NCBI GenBank assembly: GCA_937900485.1
Contig: CALCEL010000041.1
Location: forward strand, 37,918 to 101,917
DNA: 64,000 nt
Source: an uncultured Prevotellaceae bacterium
Lineage (GTDB): Bacteria; Bacteroidota; Bacteroidia; Bacteroidales; Bacteroidaceae
Direction of reading: 5' to 3'
Notes under the pieces: generated by a model
What the model saw: the letters and a program-made list of their open reading frames with translations, nothing else
Databases searched by the model: none
Told to the model about the DNA's origin: nothing
Translations under genes and position numbers: made by a program
Shown: positions 1 to 8,890 of the stretch, one piece after another
Numbering within the stretch: position 1 is the first letter of the stretch
Layout of the letters: each line of letters starts with the position of its first letter

Positions 1-1211
1 TTCAGTCCAGTGTACGTACTCAACCCGTCCTGTCTCGTCTTGGCAGCGCTCACATTCACGCCAACCGTCACATTGCGGAACAAGTCACGTTCGACATTCA
101 GTCGTCCGCTGTAACGTTTGAAGTCCGTACCGACCACGATACCATCTTGGTTGAGATAATTACCACTTATGAGATAGCGGGTCAGCTCATCACCGCCACT
201 TACAGACAACTGATGGCTCTGACTGACAGCGGTGCGCAGGACAGCGTCCTGCCAGTCAGTTCCCTCGCCGAGCGTCGCCGCCACATCGGCGGTGAGTCCT
301 GTCTCCACTTTCTGCACGTCGGAGGCTATCTCCTGGTAGAGCTGTCCCCACTCATAGGCATTCAGCAGGTCATATCTCTTACTGGCGTTCTGCCAGCCGA
401 ACGTATACTGATACTCGATGACATTACGGATCTTCTTTCCGGACTTGGTAGTGACGAGAATCACGCCGTTAGCGCCTCGGCTACCATATATGGCGGTAGC
501 GCTGATATCCTTGAGCACCTCGATACTCTCTATATCATTAGGATTAATGGTGGAGAGAGGGTTGAAGTCACCTGCCAGTCGAGACACGCCGACATCTGTC
601 GATGAGTTATCGTTGTATATCTGCACTCCGTCGATGACGTACAGAGGCTCATTACCCGCAGTGATGGAGTTGCCGCCACGGATGCGTATACTGGACTGCG
701 TTCCAGGCTGTCCGCTCGACTGGCTGATGGTGAGACCAGCCACCTGTCCTCCGAGAGCGGCGTCGAACGAAGTGGACTGCAACGCCACAGCCTCCGCCCC
801 AACCTCAGCGATTGAGCCCGTCAACTCCTTACGGCTCTGACTACCATATCCTATGACAACCGCCTCGCTCAGGAAATTGGAGTTCTCCAACAGCTCCACC
901 TGAATAGGCTCGGAATTATCATAGACTTTTATATCCTTTGAACGGTAACCAACGAAATCGACACGCAATGTGATCGGGAACTTCTCATCTGTGGAGATTG
1001 TGAAGGCTCCGTCCAAATCAGTTCTCACTCCACCCGACTTAATGGCTTTGGTGGTTATGGTGGCACCAGGCAGCGTCTCGTGTGTTCGGGCATCCACCAC
1101 ATTTCCCTTTATGATTCCCTGCGCGTATGACGACACGGCAAGCAAGGTGAGCGCTAACACAGCAGCTATCTTCCGCCAGACATGATGACTTAACGTATTG
1201 TTATGTTGCAT
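1..1211 (-). CDS. SusC/RagA-like TonB-dependent outer membrane receptor, N-terminal part
   Basis: Partial gene whose 3' end lies beyond the left edge; about 403 codons are visible. The start ATG is at 1211-1209 and is followed by a signal peptide of about 31 residues ending in SSYAQ. Next comes a carboxypeptidase-regulatory-like domain (GNVVDA, LPGATI, VGYRS), a linker with EAVVIGYGSQ, and the TonB plug domain (RIRGGNS, PLYVIDGVQ, IYGSRGANGVI). This is the layout of SusC-type receptors, which import glycans across the outer membrane with a SusD lipoprotein. A SusD gene would be expected further left, outside the window. The substrate cannot be told. The 147-bp gap to the next gene upstream shows no clear promoter. 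Confidence 0.92.
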   Translation of the reverse strand, partial: MQHNNTLSHHVWRKIAAVLALTLLAVSSYAQGIIKGNVVDARTHETLPGATITTKAIKSGGVRTDLDGAFTISTDEKFPITLRVDFVGYRSKDIKVYDNSEPIQVELLENSNFLSEAVVIGYGSQSRKELTGSIAEVGAEAVALQSTSFDAALGGQVAGLTISQSSGQPGTQSSIRIRGGNSITAGNEPLYVIDGVQIYNDNSSTDVGVSRLAGDFNPLSTINPNDIESIEVLKDISATAIYGSRGANGVILVTTKSGKKIRNVIEYQYTFGWQNASKRYDLLNAYEWGQLYQEIASDVQKVETGLTADVAATLGEGTDWQDAVLRTAVSQSHQLSVSGGDELTRYLISGNYLNQDGIVVGTDFKRYSGRLNVERDLFRNVTVGVNVSAAKTRQDGLSTYTGL

Positions 1212-1358
1212 AATATTCCAATTTGTTTTAATTAAGACAGGCCTCCATGAACAATGCACTTACCATATTATTCACAGAGTCCTGCCATTACGAAAGAGAC
1301 GGGACAACGCTTTCTGTATTAGGACGTACAGTCTGACAATATCATGTTCTCACTTAGT

Positions 1359-2588
1359 TTATTTTCTTTTGATACGGACTATCTTTCTCTCAAACGTCTG
1401 AGTGTCCTTAAACATATTGTACATTGGGCAGTTGGCCTCAGTCTGAGCTATCCATTTCTTCACAGTGGCGAGCGACTCCGGTGTCTTAACGTGAAACACA
1501 TAACGAATGTTCTGAGGATAGTCAGGCACATTCTCGAAGCCAGGGCGTCCGGCACGCGGGTCCCACGTTCCCTTCACCTCCAGCTGCAGAGAGTCCACGT
1601 CGAGATTCAGCTTAGCTGCCTGGCCCTCAGCAATGTGCGTGATACACGTGGCGAGCACACCGAGCAATCCCTCACGTGACGTCATGCCAAGGTTTGTGCC
1701 TCCGAGATAAGCCGAGTTGTCGTGAAGAATGAGATACTTGTCATGAATGGACAACTGTCGGATTCCATTAGGGAAGACCCTAACCACAGGACCGTTCACC
1801 GGCGCTGTAGGCTGCTTGGCATACGGCTTACGTTTCTTATATTCCGCCTCAGCGGCCAATAGAGCCTGACGTTTTCCCTTTATGTACTCACGCAGTCCTG
1901 CGAGAGTGGACCCCTCCACCTTACGTTTACGGGGAGATGGCTTGAGATCTATCTCGAAGGGAGCCACATAAGAACCTTTTATGAACTGCACGAGAGGAGA
2001 CTTATCCTCTGCCAGGCTAGCTACTCGTTCTATCACCTCATCACTCTCAGGTGAGTCAATATATATTGTGTAGAGGAAGTTACGAGGGTACGGGATACGG
2101 CCAGTCGGCTCAGTGTCAGGACGGTTGTGCAGTTCAACGGCAAGAGAGTCGACGACCACGCCTGCCAACGCTGCCTGATCGAGGAACGAGTTGGCAATGT
2201 CGGACGCAAAGTCCGCCATGGCTGTCGTCGGCGTCAGCACGCCAGCATCTTGTCCTCCGTGAGCATAGCCGCAGTCACCGATGTAGCTGAACTCACGCAC
2301 CCGGAGTTCACGGAATCCGCCTCTGTTCTTTGCCGTGGCGACAGCTCTCAGCTCCACGGGCTGCAGCTCCGAAGACGGAACGGACCACCAGTCCGTCAAA
2401 GCCACGCGACGTTTGAGAAGATGATTACGTAAGGTCGGTGCATTGACCTCCAACGAACTCTTCACCGAGTCGCTTCTGAATATCTCGTGCACATTGTTCT
2501 GCGCTCTTCCCTGACTAACACCAAAGAACGCACTTACCGCCACACCTAATATAATATTCGTTAGTTTGCTGTTCATATATCTTTTCAT
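1359..2588 (-). CDS. Exported protein with two OsmC-like halves (paralogue 1)
   Basis: 409 residues. An N-terminal signal peptide ends near GRAQ (residue 29), so the product is probably periplasmic or outside. Two similar halves follow, about residues 90-200 and 270-400. The C-terminal half has the OsmC/Ohr look: a cysteine in LATCITHIAEG (Cys315) and a second in EANCPMYN (Cys387), separated by the strand region LQLEVKGTWDP. OsmC proteins use such a cysteine pair to reduce organic hydroperoxides. The N-terminal half keeps the outline (VELHNRPD, FLYTIYIDSPES) but has Ser/Ala where the catalytic cysteines should be, so it is probably non-catalytic. It lies 14 bp downstream of a close paralogue and is probably co-transcribed with it. 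The OsmC assignment is by motif only. Confidence 0.75.
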   Translation of the reverse strand: MKRYMNSKLTNIILGVAVSAFFGVSQGRAQNNVHEIFRSDSVKSSLEVNAPTLRNHLLKRRVALTDWWSVPSSELQPVELRAVATAKNRGGFRELRVREFSYIGDCGYAHGGQDAGVLTPTTAMADFASDIANSFLDQAALAGVVVDSLAVELHNRPDTEPTGRIPYPRNFLYTIYIDSPESDEVIERVASLAEDKSPLVQFIKGSYVAPFEIDLKPSPRKRKVEGSTLAGLREYIKGKRQALLAAEAEYKKRKPYAKQPTAPVNGPVVRVFPNGIRQLSIHDKYLILHDNSAYLGGTNLGMTSREGLLGVLATCITHIAEGQAAKLNLDVDSLQLEVKGTWDPRAGRPGFENVPDYPQNIRYVFHVKTPESLATVKKWIAQTEANCPMYNMFKDTQTFERKIVRIKRK

Positions 2589-2602
2589 TTTTTCTATTCA
2601 CA

Positions 2603-3817
2603 CTATAAACTATGATTGATTCTCACTACACGACGCTCAAATGTCTGAGTATCCTTAAACATATTGTACATCGGACACTGCGCCTCTGTTTTCTCCAACC
2701 ACTTCCGTACCGTCTCCGGAGTCTCCGGAGTCTTCACACGAAGGATGAACCGTATGTCCTGCGGATAGTCCGGCACATTCTCAAATCCCTCGCGTCCGGA
2801 ACGCGGGTCCCAATTTCCGTGCACCTCAACCTGCAAGGAGTCAATGTCAAGATTGAGTTCTGCCGCCGTTCCCTCTGAAATATGTGTTATACACGTGGCG
2901 AGCACACCGAGCAATCCCTCGCGTGACGTCATGCCGAGGTTTGTGCCTCCCAGATAGGCTGGATTGTCGTGAAGAATAAGATACTTGCCGCTGACGTTCA
3001 ACTGACGTATGCCATTTGGAAAAACTCTGACGACAGGTCCTTTCGGCTCACCCTTAACACTCACCTTCTTTGTGTTTGCCGATGAAGCCTTGGCAGCGAG
3101 GATGGCCTGTCGCTTGCCTTTAATATACTCGCGCAGTCCCTCAAGCGTGGAGCCATTAACGACTTTCTTTCTCGGCGACTCAGTCAGTTCTATCTCGAAC
3201 GGTGCCGTGTACGCTGACTTGATGAACTGCACGACACCTGACGCTTTCTCGGCTTTCTCGGCAATACGGTTAATCGTCTCGTCATCCTCAGGAGAATCAA
3301 CGAAGATGGTGTAAAGGAAATTACGAGGATAGTCTATCCTGCCTGTTGGCACGGCATCGGGACGCCCATGTATCTCAATGGCCACCGAGTCTACCACGGC
3401 ACCTGCCAGGGCAGCCTGATTGAGGAAGCTCTCCGCAAGGTCGGAAGCGAACACCGCCATTGCCATCGTTGTGGTTCCCACACCAGCATCCTGTCCGCCA
3501 TGAGCGTAGCCGCAGTCACCAATGTAATGAAACTCTCGCACACGCAACTCTCTGAAACCTGCTCTGTTCTTTGCCGTCGCCACGGCTTTAAGGTCGACAG
3601 GGCGTAACTCACTTGTGGGGACAGCCCACCAGTCATCAAGAGCCTGACGACGTTTCCACAGATGCTGACGCAAACTTGGAGCATTATCCTCAAGAGCAGA
3701 TTTCAGTGACTTATTCTTAAACACCTCATGCACGTTGCTTTGTGCTGAGACATGTGACAACGGACTCAACGCACCAAATGCGATCCCGATGAGTGCTGTA
3801 GTAACTATTCTTCTCAT
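2603..3817 (-). CDS. Exported protein with two OsmC-like halves (paralogue 2)
   Basis: Close paralogue of the next gene downstream, with the same plan: signal peptide ending near HVSAQ, cysteine-free N-terminal OsmC-like half, and C-terminal half with LATCITHISEG and EAQCPMYN. Many stretches are identical between the two, for example AYLGGTNLGMTSREGLLGVL, so the pair arose by tandem duplication. The start at 3817 (MRRIVTTALIG) is chosen because it begins a normal signal peptide. The frame stays open upstream (ATG at 3853, TTG at 3859), but those starts add a lysine-rich stretch before the hydrophobic core. A TACCTTTG promoter element lies at 3905-3912. Secreted OsmC proteins are unusual, since the family is normally cytoplasmic. 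Confidence 0.75.
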   Translation of the reverse strand: MRRIVTTALIGIAFGALSPLSHVSAQSNVHEVFKNKSLKSALEDNAPSLRQHLWKRRQALDDWWAVPTSELRPVDLKAVATAKNRAGFRELRVREFHYIGDCGYAHGGQDAGVGTTTMAMAVFASDLAESFLNQAALAGAVVDSVAIEIHGRPDAVPTGRIDYPRNFLYTIFVDSPEDDETINRIAEKAEKASGVVQFIKSAYTAPFEIELTESPRKKVVNGSTLEGLREYIKGKRQAILAAKASSANTKKVSVKGEPKGPVVRVFPNGIRQLNVSGKYLILHDNPAYLGGTNLGMTSREGLLGVLATCITHISEGTAAELNLDIDSLQVEVHGNWDPRSGREGFENVPDYPQDIRFILRVKTPETPETVRKWLEKTEAQCPMYNMFKDTQTFERRVVRINHSL

Positions 3818-3904
3818 ACTTTTCTTTTTACTCTTAAAACGTTTAGGAGTCATTGACAACTAAGTTATTAATCTCGGTATGCATGATCTTTCTCAAATGC
3901 GATG

Positions 3905-3912
3905 CAAAGGTA
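3905..3912 (-). promoter_or_regulatory. Bacteroidales -7 promoter element for the OsmC-like pair
   Basis: On the minus strand this reads TACCTTTG followed by C, matching the Bacteroidales -7 consensus TAnnTTTG. It lies about 88 nt before the preferred start at 3817. No convincing TTTG (-33) is seen 19-21 nt upstream. Confidence 0.5.
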
Positions 3913-4127
3913 CGTTGTTGTCACAGGGTATGGAATCGCACATGATTGGTATTGTATATACCAAGTTTGCATGATTAGCACCGCAATTCTTATGACATAT
4001 ATATATTAATCCGAATGTCACGAGCCACAGTCGAATTATATGACATCAGATGAACGGTGCTGCTCACTCACTCCGTGTTCTGAGCGAAGCGACACTTCTT
4101 TTTTCTGTCCGCTAAACGATTGAGTCA

Positions 4128-4169
4128 GGAAACAATAAGGGCTGGCACCTCTGATGAGGTGTCAGCCCT
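4128..4169 (-). terminator. Terminator hairpin of the acyltransferase operon
   Basis: The arms 4138-4150 and 4157-4169 pair over 13 bp with one G-T, and the loop is 6 nt. Read on the minus strand the hairpin follows the stop codon of the 4189 gene by about 20 nt and runs into the T-rich TTATTGTTT. Confidence 0.75.
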
Positions 4170-4188
4170 ATAGAGTATTAACGCCATG

Positions 4189-5514
4189 TCACAACTGCGC
4201 ACTAAACGTTGCCGCCCTAAATGCGGCAATCGGAGGTGTCTCCATGGGATGCCGTCCGGTAATCTCGCAGGTGAGTCCCAGCTGACGCATCTCATCAAGG
4301 AAAGCGTCGAGATAGACATCGGTTGTGAACTGCTGCATAAAGCTCAGGCAGAACGAACCGCCGACGGCGGCGACCTGAAGTGATATGAGATAAGGTGTGC
4401 AGCTCTCGGTGCGTAGTTCACGTACATATTGCTCTGCTGCTCCCATGTTCGCCTTACCCACATAACTCAGCGATGTCGACGCGTATTGACGTGAGATGGT
4501 GTTCACCTGTGACATGGCCTGATGGCGTGCCTCCAGAGTAGGCATCTGCTCCAGCATGTTCATACGTTCGAAAGTCTGCCAGAAGTATGCCTGTATCCTC
4601 TCGGGAGCAGTCTGCCGCGCTATCATCCGGCGCATCTCTGCGATCTGTGTCCCGATGTCAGCGTCTCGCATCTCCCGACTCAACGGAAGCATGACGCCGC
4701 CCACCAGGGAGTGGTGCGACAGCGGTGTGCCGAGCGCCTTTCGAAGATTGGCTGCCAGCACGACTGTCGGTGCGGCCTCATCATGGTCAGGGTGCAGACG
4801 AGCTACAGCTTTATTAAGCAACAACGAGAGCAGCACTGCCGGTGTGCCGTGACAGGCGTGTACCACATCCATCATGAGCGCCTCATCAGTAACTATATGC
4901 ACCACATCGTGTCTGTCTGTGATGGGAGCGATGGGATCTATGGCGATATTGACGACATTAGGAGTGACAGCCGGAGACTGCTGGGAGTTTGGTGCCGTCT
5001 GTAGTGTCTGCAGTTCAGGCCGCGGCATCGTGGCAGGGTCTGTCCACTCATCGTCGTTCACAGGAGAATCGGCAGTCCATACCCCATCAGCGCTCAGTCC
5101 ACTGTCATATCGTCTGCGGCAATACTCGTAGAGCAGCGTGCGCAGCACGCGGTAAGCCGTCTCGCCGTCCATAATGGCGTGGAAGAAGTCGAGGGCGATG
5201 CAGTCGTCCCACCAGGCAAAGGACAGCAAGTGATGGTTGACCTCACTGTCCATAAGCCGCAAAGGCTCACGCTGTCCACTGACCTTCCACGGCAGAGAGT
5301 TGTCCTCGAGTGCGGCATGCTCGCCGCCGCGCTCGTCCTTGTAGGTGCAGAGTCTGACGCACAGGTACGGATATCATCTCCGCGTGTCCGTCACCGCCTC
5401 CGCCAGTATCTGTCCATCGACAGGACTGTCCATACGAAGCGTCACACGCACGGTCTGCGGCGCATCATCGCCAGCCCTGTTAAGATAAAAACGTTCGCTA
5501 TACAGCTGTCTCAT
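4189..5514 (-). pseudogene. Condensation-fold acyltransferase-like gene interrupted by an in-frame TGA
   Basis: The intact remainder (TTG at 5262 to 4189, 357 codons) has the HxxxDG motif of condensation-domain/CoA-dependent acyltransferases (FFHAIMDGE), but the fold's N-terminal strands are missing from it. Reading the same frame upstream finds them: an ATG at 5514-5512, 46 sense codons beginning MRQLYSERFYLNRAG, then TGA at 5376-5374, then YPYLCVRL, which resembles the RhPyLr segment of the family. The ATG overlaps the stop of the preceding gene as ATGA, the usual arrangement for translational coupling. The original gene was therefore 5514-4189 (about 441 codons). A single CGA-to-TGA change would explain the stop. 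It could be a real nonsense mutation, a sequencing error, or a site of reinitiation at TTG 5262. Confidence 0.8.
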
Positions 5515-6800
5515 ATCGCATTGTCATTTATAAGTGGAACACTACCCAAAGGGAACGAGTCAAAATCATGAATACCCCTGTCCGTGTAAATGGTGCCAGG
5601 GAAGAGTGCGTAGAGTTCCTGATGGATGACTATGGCAAGACGGTCGTTCTCAAACGCCTGCACGAGTCTCAGACGGATGACACCCTTATACTCGCAGGCG
5701 ATAAACCACAGCGGATAGGAATAGGAGCCGGCACTGACGCCCACGCTGTTTACCCGCTGCGCTATGGCCTCGCCGAAATCGAGGTGTCCGGCGTAGGACA
5801 TGCCGTAGGTATTGATGGCAGAGTCTTTCTTCCTTCCGCTCTTTACGACCAAAGCCGATGTCTGCCTCACGGACTGCGGTGCTGCGAAAATCTGGTCGAA
5901 GTCGGACCACAGCCGTTCCACAGTCGTGTACAGGTTCTCAGGCCTAACCTGTACTTTCAGTTCCTCGCGCAGCCGTCTCGCCCTTTCGCCCGCTGGCATG
6001 CGGTCGGTCTCCGCCGTATAGGGAAGAGAGAACGGTATCGCACCATTACCTCCGGACTCGAAACGGAACACAGGTCGCAGGTCGGTGGGAACGTAGCACA
6101 CAATCTTCTTCTGTCCAACGTCGTAACGCTGGCGTATAGCCCTGCCGATGACGACGTTCAGGACTGGCACCACTGAGCTGCCGTTCTCCCTCGCAAAGTC
6201 GAGGACAGGCTTGAGCGGCACATCGATGTCGATGATGCGCTGCCGCGTGGTGGTGCAGCTGAACAGCTTTTCCGGCAGTTGAAAGATGTCGTGCTCCTGA
6301 GGGTTGAACTTGCCCACTGGTCCCCCGGGAGCACCACCATTCAGGATGTGCTCGTGACACGGGAATGTGTCAATACTGTCGGCGTCAGGCTGACAGGCGT
6401 CGTTGGTATGGCAATAGAACGACAGTACGGTATTGAGGAATGCGCAGATGGAGCGCATGTCGGCAAGGCCATGGAACACATGGAGCGTGAAGTGGCTCTC
6501 GCCGTAGGTCACATAGAGCATGAGACCATCGGTCTCCTTGGTGCCAAGTGACCGCGGATGTCCGTCCTCACAGACCACCGTGACCTGCTCCACCTCATAA
6601 TTCTCCGCGAAGAACCGTCGTCCCACTATAACCGGCCTCACCCTGAAATTCCTGTGTACCCTCAGGGCGTTAAGCACTGACTGCCGCAGCTCTTCAGGAC
6701 GTACATCCTCCTTCAACTCACATTCTACCTCTATCACCGTGGCCCTCTTGCCGGAACGGCCCCAGTAGAATGTCTCATCAAAAAAATACAGTTTCTCCAT
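5511..6800 (-). CDS. Condensation-domain superfamily acyltransferase-like protein
   Basis: 429 residues, no signal peptide, so probably cytoplasmic. The motif VFHGLADMRS gives the H-x3-D of the chloramphenicol-acetyltransferase/condensation fold, though the usual Gly after Asp is Met. The N-terminal strand region (ATVIEVECELKEDVRPEEL), VHRNFRVRP and VCYVPTDLRPVF fit stand-alone acyltransferases related to alcohol acetyltransferases or PapA proteins. The substrate is unknown: no carrier-protein, adenylation or ketosynthase gene is nearby. It lies between a lipoprotein gene (50 bp upstream) and a second, broken family member that overlaps its stop by 4 nt. These three appear to form one transcription unit. 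Confidence 0.7.
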   Translation of the reverse strand: MEKLYFFDETFYWGRSGKRATVIEVECELKEDVRPEELRQSVLNALRVHRNFRVRPVIVGRRFFAENYEVEQVTVVCEDGHPRSLGTKETDGLMLYVTYGESHFTLHVFHGLADMRSICAFLNTVLSFYCHTNDACQPDADSIDTFPCHEHILNGGAPGGPVGKFNPQEHDIFQLPEKLFSCTTTRQRIIDIDVPLKPVLDFARENGSSVVPVLNVVIGRAIRQRYDVGQKKIVCYVPTDLRPVFRFESGGNGAIPFSLPYTAETDRMPAGERARRLREELKVQVRPENLYTTVERLWSDFDQIFAAPQSVRQTSALVVKSGRKKDSAINTYGMSYAGHLDFGEAIAQRVNSVGVSAGSYSYPLWFIACEYKGVIRLRLVQAFENDRLAIVIHQELYALFPGTIYTDRGIHDFDSFPLGSVPLINDNAI

Positions 6801-6850
6801 TTCATCTCATATCTTTCTCATTGCTTACCTTTCATTATAATTATGGAGCG

Positions 6851-8287
6851 TCACTCGCTCTGTGACAGTTGGAAATCTCCGGAGAGTCCCAGCATGTACT
6901 GGATCAGCTGGCGCACGATTATGATGCTCTGCTGCATCGGCTCGGCGGCGTGATCGACTATGTTGATGCCGTAGGCCACGGACTGAGTGTCGAGCAGGTC
7001 AACGAGCGACACGTAGTCGCTACCGTCGGCGAAACTGAAGGCAGGCATTGTCCAGTAGTCAACGCCGAATTTTGTGGTGACGAGCTTCATAGGTATGGTC
7101 TGGTTGACACCCTTGCAGGTCATCTCAGCCTTGATAATCGCATTGAGCTGCTGCGTATATTGGTCGATGACCGCCTCGTCGGCATTTTCGCGGCGAGCAG
7201 AGGCGGAGGCATGCGCCAGCTCCACTGACTTCGCCATGTCGCTGATGCTGATTGTTGTGGTCAGGTCGTCAAGCAGCGTGAGTCTGGCCTCGTCGAGACG
7301 GCGTGTGGACATCCAGGCAGCGAACACATCGAGAAGAGACGATGTGGATGTGAACTGAGACATGTCGATGTTGGCGATGCCGCCATCGGCATCCCTGCTC
7401 TGCTTAAGGACGAGGTCAACCATCTTCTGGCCGTTCTGCTCCCAACCGAAAGAATACTCACCCGTATAGTCTTCCCTATTGTTTACAATGGAGAAGTTGA
7501 GTGTAGACTGGTCACCCAGGTCGTTCAGACCTGACACTGCCGGGAAGTTGGAACTGACGGAGCCGCTGACACTCCATGTGTCTCTCGCCAACTTGGCATA
7601 CTCATGCCCTGCGGCAACGGACACATGGTTCTGGAATGTGCCTGTGAAACACTCCTTCCACGCACCGCTCGTCTTGTCTGAGATGACAAACCGTAACTCG
7701 GAAGGCATGATGAAGACGACAGCAAGACTATCCAGTTGGCTTGTGGCATGTACAAACTTGTAATTTTGGTTGCCACCAGCCTTAATCGACAGTTTGTACA
7801 TCTCGTTCTCTAACTGCTGCGTCCACGCATTCCAACCATTGAGGATGACCTCAAAGTCATCAGCCTCCTCCATGTCGAAGCCCGTATTCTCTCTATTCAT
7901 AGTGAAGCGGTATTTGAATTCGGAGAAATCCACGGTGCCGTACATCTTGTAGCCCAACATAGCAAGCTCAGAGTTTTCATCAACAGGCTGCACGCTACCA
8001 ATCATCTTTTGCATGAAGGCTACGAGGACTGCCTGGTTGAAGTTCTCATTGTTGAGCACATACTCGTTGAAATACATATTGAGCATATTGGCGGCTTCCC
8101 ATGACGTGAAGTTCATGTTCTCGGTGAGGGTCTTCATCACACTGCGTGTGTGCTCAACGAACTCAATGCGGTTCTTTGAGGACTGATTCTGAACCACATC
8201 ATCATCTTTGTCTGAACTACATGAGCTAAACATACTGACGCCACAAGTGATTGTGACGGCTATCATACAATTGATTATCCTTTTCAT
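6851..8287 (-). CDS. Putative surface lipoprotein of unknown function
   Basis: 478 residues. The N-terminus is a lipoprotein signal with lipobox FSSC (Cys23), followed by SSDKDDD. Acidic residues just after the lipid cysteine act as a surface-export signal in Bacteroidetes, so the protein may face outward. The rest is a soluble protein with an alpha-helical N-terminal part (residues about 40-110) and strand-rich middle; no family was recognised. It is the first gene of an apparent operon with the two condensation-fold genes downstream, which suggests a joint role, for example handling a lipid or acylated product, but this is inference from context. A TATATTTG -7 element lies 165 bp upstream. 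Confidence 0.7.
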   Translation of the reverse strand: MKRIINCMIAVTITCGVSMFSSCSSDKDDDVVQNQSSKNRIEFVEHTRSVMKTLTENMNFTSWEAANMLNMYFNEYVLNNENFNQAVLVAFMQKMIGSVQPVDENSELAMLGYKMYGTVDFSEFKYRFTMNRENTGFDMEEADDFEVILNGWNAWTQQLENEMYKLSIKAGGNQNYKFVHATSQLDSLAVVFIMPSELRFVISDKTSGAWKECFTGTFQNHVSVAAGHEYAKLARDTWSVSGSVSSNFPAVSGLNDLGDQSTLNFSIVNNREDYTGEYSFGWEQNGQKMVDLVLKQSRDADGGIANIDMSQFTSTSSLLDVFAAWMSTRRLDEARLTLLDDLTTTISISDMAKSVELAHASASARRENADEAVIDQYTQQLNAIIKAEMTCKGVNQTIPMKLVTTKFGVDYWTMPAFSFADGSDYVSLVDLLDTQSVAYGINIVDHAAEPMQQSIIIVRQLIQYMLGLSGDFQLSQSE

Positions 8288-8451
8288 ATTTATCAGATTT
8301 AAAAATTAGATTATATATATATATTATGTTTTATTAGCAACCTTGCTGGTTCATGTAAGATAAATCCTTGACTATTGTGACAGTTGACGCTAATTGTTTG
8401 TCTCAGCAAGATAAATACTAGTCCCTGTGTAAACATTTCATTTCTGTACGA

Positions 8452-8459
8452 CAAATATA
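8452..8459 (-). promoter_or_regulatory. Bacteroidales -7 promoter element for the lipoprotein/acyltransferase operon
   Basis: Reads TATATTTG on the minus strand, an exact TAnnTTTG. A TTG occurs upstream but only 12 nt away, so the -33 element is not convincing. The leader would be about 160 nt. Confidence 0.45.
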
Positions 8460-8831
8460 TTTAAAAAAAATCAATTTACAATCATAAATACATAAAAAAT
8501 ATTAAAAATAAACACCTTCTTTACTTACAATCTCTCGTTCTACTTGTGTTTTAAAAAGTCTTTTATATCCTTGTAAAGCGTTTCGTTTGTATAATCTGAA
8601 CAAGCAGATCTCTCCATGTGACGAGACACGAGTCACCGATTCTGCCGGTGCTTTTCTTATTCCGGAAAACCGCTGACTGCTATAATATATAAGGTGTAAA
8701 GTGTAATCGTGTATTTTTCCAGCTCTCATAATCTCATATCGTTGTGGGATGAAGGGAGTGATATCGTGTAAGGCATGACGCGCATATCAGTTGAGCGTAC
8801 AACGACTGGACATAGCCTGACGGAAATAGCG

Positions 8832-8865
8832 AAAAAAGGCAACCGCCACAAGAGTGGCGATTGCC
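8832..8865 (-). terminator. Rho-independent terminator after lpxB
   Basis: Arms 8838-8849 and 8854-8865 pair over 12 bp with one mismatch around a 4-nt loop. On the minus strand they are followed by six T residues (8837-8832). It lies 26 bp past the lpxB stop. Confidence 0.9.
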
Positions 8866-8890
8866 TTGTACTTGACGACACGTATGTCGT

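Larger units (their letters stand above)
3860..4188. other. Intergenic region between the OsmC pair and the acyltransferase genes
   Basis: 329 bp without a supported gene. It holds the minus-strand -7 element for the OsmC pair (3905-3912), a motif ctgtccgctaaac at 4105-4117 that recurs at 63951-63963, and the terminator hairpin of the acyltransferase operon (4138-4169). Nothing else was recognised. Confidence 0.6.
8288..8890. other. Intergenic region, AT-rich
   Basis: About 600 bp between the lipoprotein gene and lpxB. The part next to the lipoprotein gene is very AT-rich and carries a -7 element (8452-8459). The part next to lpxB carries its terminator (8832-8865). A 75-codon minus-strand frame (8502-8729) has no family resemblance and is not called. 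Confidence 0.5.

Noticed and set aside
5374..5376. TGA at codon 47 read as selenocysteine
   Set aside because: No hairpin of SECIS type follows, the position is not a redox site in the condensation fold, and no selenium genes are in the window.
8502..8729. 75-codon minus-strand frame in the gap before lpxB
   Set aside because: No family resemblance, no signal peptide, no promoter or terminator that would fit it; best explained as chance in a long AT-rich gap.
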